5,416 nucleotides of DNA. Origin: Holophagaceae bacterium UBA1801. GTDB taxonomy: Bacteria > Acidobacteriota > Holophagae > Holophagales > Holophagaceae. The stretch covers positions 1 through 5,416 of the forward strand of contig DCFP01000073.1 in NCBI GenBank assembly GCA_002319925.1. The letters run 5' to 3'. The translations under genes were made by a program, and so were the position numbers. Below the pieces are notes generated by a model. It made no database searches and had not been told where the DNA came from. It was given only the letters and a program-made list of their open reading frames with translations. Shown here piece by piece: positions 1 to 5,221 of this stretch. Within the stretch, counting starts at the first letter, position 1. Each line of letters begins with the position of its first letter.

Positions 1-72
1 GGGGCCCCGTGGGGCCGTTTCGGTGAAATCTTCGCCTACCACGAGGACAAAGAGGTTCTCACCTTCGAGTGA
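1..72 (+). CDS. C-terminal end of an unidentified plus-strand gene (partial)
   Basis: Reading from base 1 in frame 1 gives 23 codons with no stop, closed by TGA at 70-72. The peptide starts GAPWGRFGEIFAY and ends EVLTFE. Codon third positions are mostly G or C, as in the neighbouring genes, which favours real coding. The 5' part lies outside the window. The fragment is too short to name a family, and I do not recognise it. It would converge on the response regulator gene whose stop codon is at 188. A chance open frame of this length is possible, so confidence is moderate. Confidence 0.45.
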   Translation, partial: GAPWGRFGEIFAYHEDKEVLTFE

Positions 73-110
73 TCTCGGCTCCCACTGCCCCACCCGACCA
101 CCCCCAGATC

Positions 111-131
111 GCACAGCGCCCCGCGCTGTGC
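111..131. terminator. Perfect GC-rich hairpin between convergent genes (possible bidirectional terminator)
   Basis: GCACAGCG (111-118) and CGCTGTGC (124-131) form a perfect 8-bp stem around a 5-base loop. It lies in the 115-bp gap between the plus-strand stop at 72 and the minus-strand stop at 188, where transcripts from both sides should end. No T run follows the stem on either strand, so it is not a classical intrinsic terminator. It could act as a 3'-end stabiliser or pause site. CCCCGCG (119-125) can instead pair with CGCGGGG (155-161), giving an alternative fold. Nothing else is visible between 73 and 187. Confidence 0.4.
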
Positions 132-187
132 TTCCACTCCTCGCTTCGCTCGATCGCGGGGTGAGTTCGTGAAGGAGAGCTTGGGCC

Positions 188-574
188 TCAATTCCCCGAT
201 TCCACCTGATCCATGAGATCCAGGACCTGCTCCACGAGGTCCTTCGGATCCACGGGCTTGGAGAGGAACGCGTTGACGCCATGACCTTCCATGTACTCGC
301 GGATGTCCTCGTCGTGGTGGGCGCTGATCATGAGTATCTTGATGGAGGTGAGCCGCGGATCCTCGTGGATGGCTCCCACGAGGGTCGTGCCGGAGCAGTT
401 CGGCATCAAGTAATCGGTGAGCAGGATATCGGGGCGATTCTCCCGCAGGGATTTGAGAACGTCACCAAGGCTCGTAGGTTCGATCTCCACCAGCTCGCAT
501 TCCAGCTTCTTGAGGCATCCCACCCAGAAGGTGCGGGCAAGGCGGCTGTCGTCCACGATGGCGATCTTGGCCAT
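188..574 (-). CDS. Single-domain response regulator (CheY-like receiver)
   Basis: This 128-residue protein is one complete receiver domain with no output domain. It is likely a cytoplasmic phospho-acceptor that signals by protein-protein contact. Visible family residues are the acidic pair D8/D9 (IVDDS), the phospho-acceptor D54 (LLTDYLMP), the switch hydroxyl S84 (MISA) and the conserved lysine K106 followed by proline (LSKPVD). All positions needed for phosphorylation are present. I chose the ATG at 574 because a strong AAGGGGAG lies 6 bases upstream. An upstream TTG at 622 would add 16 residues with no receiver homology. It is the last gene of the minus-strand run, 57 bp after the carboxypeptidase gene. 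No histidine kinase is visible in the window, so its partner is unknown. The HD-GYP protein two genes upstream, which has no receiver of its own, is an inferred candidate output partner. Confidence 0.93.
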   Translation of the reverse strand: MAKIAIVDDSRLARTFWVGCLKKLECELVEIEPTSLGDVLKSLRENRPDILLTDYLMPNCSGTTLVGAIHEDPRLTSIKILMISAHHDEDIREYMEGHGVNAFLSKPVDPKDLVEQVLDLMDQVESGN

Positions 575-580
575 GGTGAT

Positions 581-588
581 CTCCCCTT
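581..588 (-). promoter_or_regulatory. Ribosome binding site fixing the response regulator start
   Basis: On the minus strand AAGGGGAG lies 6 bases before the ATG at 574. It supports this start over the upstream TTG at 622. Confidence 0.8.
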
Positions 589-631
589 CTCCCATCTTCA
601 GGTCATCGGGAAGGACTGCCAACGAATTTAA

Positions 632-1774
632 TCAATTCGCCCAGGCGCTCACCATGGACCAGGCATCCTCATTCCTGGAGTTGCCGTTGAGGATGATGGC
701 GAAAACCTTCAGCTTGCCGTCCAGCCCCTGCATGTAGCCGCACACGCTCGTGACGCCGGTGAGATGTCCCGTCTTGCAGCGCACCCGCCGCGTGAGGTTG
801 GGGTCCTTCACGGAGAGTTCCCAAGGCTCGCCGCCGATGACCTTGAGGGAAGCCACGAATTCCGGCCCCACTTCGAAGTCGTTCCACGCGGCGCGCAGCA
901 CTGTCACGAGGGTTCGAGCGGAGAGGTGATTCTCCTTGCTGAGGCCCGAGCCATCGGTGACCGCGATCTTGTCGGGCCCGAGGTCCAGATTGTCCTTGTA
1001 GAAGGCCTGCACGCGCTGGACGCCCTTCGCCCAGTTGCCGTCGCCGAAGCGCTTGAGGAGCATCTCGATCATGAAATTATTGGAGTACTTGTTGATGTCC
1101 TGCACGAGGGTATGCAGCGGGGGCGAAGAGAAGGCGAGGATCTTCGTCATCTCGCCTTCCTTGACCGGCTGGCCGAGGATCTGGATGCCAGTCTCGCCGA
1201 AGATCCGCGTGATGGTCCCGAGGGCCGCGGGTTCTGGATCGTGGAGGATATTGCCCTTCTCATCACGATTGAAGTTCACGGAAAGGGGCAGGATGGGCGG
1301 TGTCGTGTCGCCGCTGGTCTTCTCCCACCCGCTGCCGTAGCGCTGGGTGTCGAAGGCACTTTGATCCAGCCGGATCCGCCCATTGACGCGCGTGATGCCC
1401 TTGGCCTTCAGATCCTGGGCCATGAGCCAAAGGCGTTCCGAGGTGAGATAGGGATCGCCGGCGCCCTTGAACACCAGATCGCCGAGCACATCCTCTCCCG
1501 CCACGGTGCCCCACAACTCCGTCTCCACGACATCATTGGGTTTCATCGTCTTCAGCAGGGCGTAAGTGGTGATCACCTTGGTGGTGGACGCGGGAACAAG
1601 TCCGAGATCCACCTGATTGCCTTCGATCAGCTTGCCGGTGCTGAGATCCCAGATTCCGGCAGAAACCTTGATGCCTCGGCTCTGCTCGCTCTTCAACCAA
1701 CTCTGGAAGGTCTGGGCTTGGATGGGAAGAACTGCAACCGCGCATAGAACAATGGATGAAAGAATTCTTTTCAT
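632..1774 (-). CDS. dacB: PBP4-type D-alanyl-D-alanine carboxypeptidase/endopeptidase (peptidase S13), compact form
   Basis: This 380-residue serine peptidase is predicted to trim or cleave D-Ala-containing peptidoglycan peptides in the periplasm. Residues 1-20 look like a signal peptide: a Lys-Arg start, a hydrophobic core ILSSIVLCAVAVL, and a likely cleavage after PIQA. The three penicillin-binding motifs are intact: SxxK at S63-K66 (PASTTK), SxN at S231-N233 (YSNN) and KTG at 334-336. The S13 signatures GAGDPYL (104-110) and DGSGLS (274-279) are also present. SxxK to SxN spans about 168 residues, shorter than the roughly 244 in E. coli PBP4 (about 477 residues in total). The inserted non-catalytic region is therefore reduced, while the SxN-KTG spacing is near normal. 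I chose the ATG at 1774 because it puts the signal peptide at the N-terminus. An ATG at 1807 would add 11 polar residues. The ribosome site before 1774 is weak (GGGAAA). The gene begins 63 bp after the HD-GYP gene, with no terminator between. Confidence 0.93.
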   Translation of the reverse strand: MKRILSSIVLCAVAVLPIQAQTFQSWLKSEQSRGIKVSAGIWDLSTGKLIEGNQVDLGLVPASTTKVITTYALLKTMKPNDVVETELWGTVAGEDVLGDLVFKGAGDPYLTSERLWLMAQDLKAKGITRVNGRIRLDQSAFDTQRYGSGWEKTSGDTTPPILPLSVNFNRDEKGNILHDPEPAALGTITRIFGETGIQILGQPVKEGEMTKILAFSSPPLHTLVQDINKYSNNFMIEMLLKRFGDGNWAKGVQRVQAFYKDNLDLGPDKIAVTDGSGLSKENHLSARTLVTVLRAAWNDFEVGPEFVASLKVIGGEPWELSVKDPNLTRRVRCKTGHLTGVTSVCGYMQGLDGKLKVFAIILNGNSRNEDAWSMVSAWAN

Positions 1775-1837
1775 GGATTTCCCGTATTCGCCGATTCCAT
1801 CGACCATTCCAGAGTAGCGCAGACGTGCGGTTTCGCC

Positions 1838-3640
1838 TCAGTCTGGGCGCCGCGCCTTGGAGGCTAGATAGTCGATGAAGTCGGACACCAGCGCGGGATC
1901 GAACTGAGCAGAGGCTTCGTTGCGGAGTTCCTCGAGGATTTCCCGACTGGCCTTGGGGGATTTGTAGCTGTTGCCCGAGGACATGACTTCGAAGGCTTCA
2001 ATGATGCAGATGATGCGGCTGCCGATGGGAATTTCCTCGCCCTTGAGGCCGTCGGGGTAACCCGTGCCATCCCAGCGTTCGTGATGATGGCGGATGATGC
2101 GCAGCACATCGAAGGGGAACCGGAAGTCTTTCAGGAAGGTGGAGGCAAGCACAGGGTGGGTGCGGATCCGCGCCAAGTCGTCGGGCGTCAGCTCCGGTTT
2201 CGCCATCACGGCGGGATCCAGCAGCAAGGTCCCGACATCATGAAGGATCGCAGCGATGCTCACGGCCTCCACTTCGTGGCTGGGCAGTTCCAGGCGCACC
2301 GCGAAATTGCGCGCGAGCTTGGCCGTGTTGAGGCTGTGGGAGCGCAGGGTCGGCGCGCCGCCCTCCACCGTCGAGAGGATGCGATGGGCCACCGAAAGGA
2401 AGGCCCGGTGGTACTGCTCGTGCAACCGCCCCTCCTGGAGGTGGAAGCCGAGCATCCGCGCCACCTGCTGGATGCAGGTCTGCTCGCGCTCGTTGAAGGG
2501 TTTCTCCTCGAGCCGGAACAGCAGCATGAGATCCTGCCCGCCGCCTTCTTCCATGAGCACCACGGGCAGGTAGGTCTGGAAGATGCCGCGCAGCGGACCC
2601 TCTTCCATCCATTCCGATTTCGTGAGGATGCGCAGATCCTTCTCTTCGACCCGCGTGATGTGGTACGTCGCGTGGGCAAGGATCTGCTGCTTCAGCTCCG
2701 CCGCCAGGGGCAGGCGGCTGTAAGTGAGGATCGGACGCAGCTCCTGGGGCTCGTCCATCCAAAGTGCCACGGCCGCCAGGGGAACGATGGACATCAATAG
2801 GGATGCCGCTTCCCAGAAAAAGGTCCGCTGCTCGGGCAGGAACATCCCAGGCCGGAGCGGCACGGATTCCACCATGCTCTGGCCGGTCTGCGCCGGGGAC
2901 GGAACCATCACCGTGGGCTCGTCGAGATTGCGGCTGATGAAGACGCCGCTGCGCGAAAGGGGCGAGAAGGAGCCTTCACCCTCAGGTGAGGAGACAAACC
3001 CTTCGAGCATCATGCCCGGCGAGAATTCCTGGACCGGCGCCACCGGAGGGATCATGGAATCGGAATGGGGAACTGTGACCGGAATGGCGGTCACTTCTTC
3101 CATCATGGGCTCGGGAATGGGCGGCACATGGAGCCCATCCGTGGGACTGGGCGAATCATTGGAGGATCCGGAGGTGAACACGAAACGGAATTCGCGGACT
3201 GCCTCGACGATATCCTGGCAGATAGCCACGGTCGGGGCTTCATCGCGGTTCACGTCGTAGCCTTCTCCCCGCACGCGGTCCCGTTGCACCAGGAAGCCGA
3301 TCCAATTGCCCTTGTCGTAGATGGGCGTGATGAGCAGCCGCGGAGTCTCCGAGCCCTGGATGAGCACGGAGAGTTCCGGGAACTGCGCCGCGTTGTTCAC
3401 CGCGAAGATGCGGCGCTCCCGGTGCACCCACTTCACCAGAGGGTGCTCCATCGTCAGGCTTTCCGGCGGCGGCACTAGCCGCGGGAATCCATAGTGGCTC
3501 ACGAGCCGGAAGCCCTCCTCCCCCTTGATGGAAAGGTAGAGCGCGCCCTTGGTGCTCCCCACGGTCTCGAGGCATTGGTACAGGATCTGCGCGAAACGAT
3601 GGGAGAGTGCGTCGTTGAAGGGCGTGGGAAGCGACGGCAT
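1838..3640 (-). CDS. GAF-linker-GAF-HD-GYP protein (putative cyclic-di-GMP phosphodiesterase, divergent active site)
   Basis: This is a 600-residue cytoplasmic sensor-effector. Residues about 10-155 resemble a GAF domain, including KGALYLSIKG and LLITPIYDKGNWIGFLVQRD. Residues about 156-270 are rich in Pro, Ser and Glu and look like a disordered linker. Residues about 272-405 resemble a second GAF domain. Residues about 415-590 are an HD-GYP domain, the family that hydrolyses cyclic di-GMP. Visible motif positions are H435, H467-D468, H495 (THPVLAS), H519/H520 and the GYP stretch HHERWDGTGYPDG (519-531). Two positions differ from the family norm: HDxGK is HDVGT (T471), and the usual Asp of the later DAFDA-type motif is Glu (E548, IIEAFE). 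Activity is therefore uncertain, and it may act as a binding or regulatory form. There is no receiver domain and no convincing membrane segment. The start at 3640 is the first ATG of the frame, but its ribosome site is weak. The gene lies 98 bp after the acyltransferase gene. Confidence 0.92.
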   Translation of the reverse strand: MPSLPTPFNDALSHRFAQILYQCLETVGSTKGALYLSIKGEEGFRLVSHYGFPRLVPPPESLTMEHPLVKWVHRERRIFAVNNAAQFPELSVLIQGSETPRLLITPIYDKGNWIGFLVQRDRVRGEGYDVNRDEAPTVAICQDIVEAVREFRFVFTSGSSNDSPSPTDGLHVPPIPEPMMEEVTAIPVTVPHSDSMIPPVAPVQEFSPGMMLEGFVSSPEGEGSFSPLSRSGVFISRNLDEPTVMVPSPAQTGQSMVESVPLRPGMFLPEQRTFFWEAASLLMSIVPLAAVALWMDEPQELRPILTYSRLPLAAELKQQILAHATYHITRVEEKDLRILTKSEWMEEGPLRGIFQTYLPVVLMEEGGGQDLMLLFRLEEKPFNEREQTCIQQVARMLGFHLQEGRLHEQYHRAFLSVAHRILSTVEGGAPTLRSHSLNTAKLARNFAVRLELPSHEVEAVSIAAILHDVGTLLLDPAVMAKPELTPDDLARIRTHPVLASTFLKDFRFPFDVLRIIRHHHERWDGTGYPDGLKGEEIPIGSRIICIIEAFEVMSSGNSYKSPKASREILEELRNEASAQFDPALVSDFIDYLASKARRPD

Positions 3641-3738
3641 GAGGTTGGTGGTTTCCGGGAGGAAAGGGCCGTGTGACTGGACGGGTTGGGAGAATGCTAA
3701 GCGATCGAACCGATTCCCGCCACCGTCTTCATGCTGAT
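3641..3738 (-). other. 98-bp gap between acyltransferase and HD-GYP genes, no clear signal
   Basis: I see no stem with a T run and no good promoter hexamer pair in this gap. TAGCAT, on the minus strand, resembles a -10 box but has no matching -35. Co-transcription of the two flanking genes is therefore plausible but not shown. Confidence 0.4.
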
Positions 3739-4671
3739 TCAGGGCTGCGCGGAATCATCCAACCAGGATGACAGCAGAACGGGATCCTGGAGAGACGCAA
3801 CTCGGAATTGGCGATCGGCCCACCGTGCCAGATTGGTGAGCTGGTTGCCGCTGCCGCATTCGAAGGCACGCTCGCCTTTGGCCTTCAGCGTCTTCATGGC
3901 TTCGAGCCAGCAGATCGGCAGCCCCACCGAAGCGATGGCCTCGTCCCAGACCTCGCGGCCCGTGGCGAGGAGTCGCCCATCCGCGTGGGAGATCAACGGG
4001 AAGTCCGGCGCCTTGGGTTCCCAGTCCATGAGGCGCCGCGTCACCTCGGGGAGGAGTGGCACCATGTGGACCCCGTGCAGCGGGTGTTTCACGGGCAGGA
4101 GCCCCGACTTCATGGCCTGGGATCCCACCTGCTCCAGGAGAGCCTCCAGGGCCGGCCGGGGTCCTGAGACCGTGAACTGAGCCTGCCCGTTGAGATTCGA
4201 CAAAACCATCTCGGGATGGCCCACCAGCGCCTGCCGCAGCTCCAGTTCGGTGAGGCCGATGAAGAAGGCCATGCCGTGGGTGTGCGGACCGAAATGGGCT
4301 TCCGAGAGGTCCTCTACGGCAAAGATCAAAGCCGCTGCGGCTTCCAGGGGAACCACACCCGCCGCGACCACAGCGGAAAAGAAGCCCAGGGAGTGCCCCG
4401 TGGCCGCCGCGGGCAGTGGCATCCCCGCGGCCCGATGGGCGCGGTACAGCCCTACGGAATGGGCCACCACGGCGCAGGGCGCCTGGCGCGGAGCCCGGAG
4501 GGCTTCCTCGGGTCCCTGGGACATCCAGGTGCGCAAGGGAAAACCACTGAACGTCTCCATGGCGGAGATCGCGCCCAGCCAGGCTTCATTGGATTCCCAG
4601 TCCTTCGACATACCGACGGCCTCGGTGCCTTGGCCCGGAAACAGGAGAACGAAGGGTGCGCGCGTGGACAT
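3739..4671 (-). CDS. FabD-like acyl-carrier-protein acyltransferase lacking the malonyl-binding arginine
   Basis: This 310-residue protein has the full length and fold markers of malonyl-CoA:ACP transacylase: FPGQG (11-15), the nucleophile elbow GHSLG with S94, and the catalytic His H199 (PVKHPLHG). The C-terminal ECGSGNQLTNL corresponds to the FabD VGPGKVLTGL stretch. The family loads malonyl groups onto ACP in fatty-acid synthesis. Aligning AGVVPLEA to MAFFIGL (104-140) with E. coli FabD needs no gap. It puts V119 where FabD has Arg117, which holds the malonyl carboxylate, so malonyl specificity is doubtful. Acyltransferases without this Arg are known to take monocarboxylic acyl groups or to hydrolyse acyl-ACP. 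No other fatty-acid or polyketide gene is in the window. I chose the ATG at 4671 because MSTRAPFVLLFPGQG is the usual N-terminal length. An ATG at 4689 adds 6 residues. Neither start has a well-spaced ribosome site (GGGG lies 12 bases before 4671). Automated annotation would probably call it fabD. Confidence 0.88.
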   Translation of the reverse strand: MSTRAPFVLLFPGQGTEAVGMSKDWESNEAWLGAISAMETFSGFPLRTWMSQGPEEALRAPRQAPCAVVAHSVGLYRAHRAAGMPLPAAATGHSLGFFSAVVAAGVVPLEAAAALIFAVEDLSEAHFGPHTHGMAFFIGLTELELRQALVGHPEMVLSNLNGQAQFTVSGPRPALEALLEQVGSQAMKSGLLPVKHPLHGVHMVPLLPEVTRRLMDWEPKAPDFPLISHADGRLLATGREVWDEAIASVGLPICWLEAMKTLKAKGERAFECGSGNQLTNLARWADRQFRVASLQDPVLLSSWLDDSAQP

Positions 4672-4697
4672 GAGATCAGAATGCCCCATCCCTGACG

Positions 4698-4728
4698 AAA
4701 ATAAAAAGGGCTCCGCGGGGAGCCCTTT
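4698..4728 (-). terminator. Intrinsic terminator of the complete cold-shock gene
   Basis: A perfect 10-bp stem, AAAGGGCTCC (4705-4714) with GGAGCCCTTT (4719-4728), closes a 4-base loop. On the minus strand it is followed by TTTTTATTTT (4707-4698). It starts 18 bp after the cold-shock stop codon at 4747. Because it lies just upstream of the acyltransferase gene, that gene probably needs its own promoter or read-through. Confidence 0.93.
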
Positions 4729-4746
4729 CCTTGGAAATAAGCCCGG

Positions 4747-4950
4747 CTAGAGCTTCATGACATTGGCGGCCTGGGGCCCCTTGGGGCCCTGCACGATCTC
4801 GAAGCTCACGCGGGCCTTCTCGTCGAGGGACCGGAAGCCCTTCGACTGGATCGCGGAGTGATGGACGAAGATATCGGGGCCACCCTCGTCGGGCGTGATG
4901 AACCCGTATCCCTTTTCAGAGTTGAACCACTTGACGGTGCCTTCGGACAT
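4747..4950 (-). CDS. csp: Cold-shock protein (CspA family), complete copy
   Basis: This 67-residue protein is a single cold-shock domain, a five-stranded OB fold that binds single-stranded RNA or DNA and acts as an RNA chaperone in the cytoplasm. It carries the RNP1-type motif KGYGFI (13-18), the RNP2-type motif DIFVHHSAI (26-34), and the N-terminal GTVKWFN and C-terminal QGPKGPQAANV blocks typical of the family. Length is normal. The ATG at 4950 is supported by GAGGAAG 7 bases upstream. The open frame continues upstream to 5184, but that extension has no homology and falls in hairpin-rich leader sequence. The gene ends in a strong intrinsic terminator. It is about 78% identical (49 of 63 aligned residues) to the partial copy at the right edge, so the two are tandem paralogues. 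Whether it is cold-induced cannot be told from sequence; many family members are constitutive. Confidence 0.96.
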   Translation of the reverse strand: MSEGTVKWFNSEKGYGFITPDEGGPDIFVHHSAIQSKGFRSLDEKARVSFEIVQGPKGPQAANVMKL

Positions 4951-4957
4951 GGTGCGT

Positions 4958-4964
4958 CTTCCTC
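4958..4964 (-). promoter_or_regulatory. csp: Ribosome binding site of the complete cold-shock gene
   Basis: GAGGAAG on the minus strand is spaced 7 bases from the ATG at 4950, fixing the 67-residue start. It directly abuts a leader hairpin (4965-4978), so access may depend on that fold. Confidence 0.8.
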
Positions 4965-4978
4965 GGGGCCTGAGCCCC
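4965..4978 (-). promoter_or_regulatory. Leader hairpin next to the cold-shock ribosome site
   Basis: On the minus strand GGGGC, loop TCAG and GCCCC form a perfect 5-bp GC stem ending one base before the GAGGAAG ribosome site. It is too short to be a terminator and has no T run. It may influence ribosome access or start-site presentation. Confidence 0.55.
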
Positions 4979-4981
4979 ATT

Positions 4982-5015
4982 GCCTGGGATGGTTCGCACA
5001 CGATCCATTCCAGGC
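4982..5015 (-). promoter_or_regulatory. 34-base leader hairpin with symmetrical mismatches
   Basis: On the minus strand, GCCTGG-A-ATGG-A-TCG, loop TGTG, then CGA-A-CCAT-C-CCAGGC pair along their full length. There are 13 base pairs, one A/C and one A/A mismatch placed opposite each other, and a 4-base loop. Chance pairing of this regularity is unlikely. It lies 31 bases before the start codon, in the expected untranslated leader. Confidence 0.6.
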
Positions 5016-5028
5016 GATGGTACCGTGG

Positions 5029-5041
5029 GGAGCGAAGCTCC
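5029..5041 (-). repeat. Short inverted repeat in the cold-shock leader
   Basis: GGAGC (5029-5033) and GCTCC (5037-5041) form a 5-bp stem around 3 bases. It is minor on its own, but it is one of four hairpins strung through the 271-bp gap. Confidence 0.4.
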
Positions 5042-5076
5042 GTGGATTCCGGCCAGTCCAGAAGACAGACCGTTCG

Positions 5077-5140
5077 GCCAAAAAGCAAATGACACCGAGC
5101 GATCAGGATTGATCGCTCAGCGTCGAGATTGCCAAAAAGC
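5077..5140. repeat. 10-bp direct repeats flanking an inverted repeat
   Basis: GCCAAAAAGC occurs at 5077-5086 and again at 5131-5140, 54 bp apart. The two copies bracket the inverted repeat at 5097-5118, with 10 bp on one side and 12 bp on the other. The arrangement looks like a protein-binding region, but no regulator can be named. Confidence 0.5.
5097..5118. promoter_or_regulatory. Perfect 9-bp inverted repeat between the two cold-shock genes
   Basis: GAGCGATCA (5097-5105) and TGATCGCTC (5110-5118) are perfectly complementary around a 4-base spacer. As RNA on the minus strand the stem can extend by a G-U and a C-G pair to 11. It could be an operator for the complete cold-shock gene. It could also be a late terminator for the partial copy upstream; the sequence after it is T-rich but interrupted. 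No confident -35/-10 pair was found in the 4951-5221 gap; TTGGCA at 5132-5127 on the minus strand is a possible -35. Confidence 0.5.
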
Positions 5141-5221
5141 CGGATGACTGCGGCAAGCGTATCTGGGGATCGCCATAGGTTCAACAGAGAAATATGAACT
5201 TAGCGAAAGTTCTCCAGTTTC

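Noticed and set aside
131..152. CTCGCTTCGCTC mirror repeat in the left gap
   Set aside because: It is a mirror repeat, not an inverted one, so it forms no hairpin. It probably reflects GC-rich intergenic composition.
188..622. Longer response regulator starting at TTG 622
   Set aside because: The added 16 residues precede the normal receiver start, and the ATG at 574 has a much better ribosome site.
764..1747. 327-codon open frame on the plus strand
   Set aside because: It is fully antisense to the PBP4-type gene, which has all catalytic motifs. Its Arg/His/Gly-heavy product is typical of a reverse-frame shadow in GC-rich DNA.
2081..2800. 239-codon open frame on the plus strand
   Set aside because: It is antisense to the HD-GYP and second GAF region. 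The composition is low in recognisable motifs and there is no supporting ribosome site.
2755..2820. Hydrophobic stretch (residues 274-295) of the HD-GYP protein as a membrane segment
   Set aside because: It contains Glu and Pro and matches the first helix and strand of a GAF domain better than a transmembrane helix.
4747..5184. 145-residue version of the cold-shock protein with a 78-residue N-terminal extension
   Set aside because: The extension has no family resemblance and crosses several hairpins. A well-placed ribosome site supports the 67-residue start at 4950.
5179..5199. GTTCA/TGAAC inverted repeat as terminator of the partial cold-shock gene
   Set aside because: It has only 5 bp with an 11-base loop and no T run, which is too weak to call.
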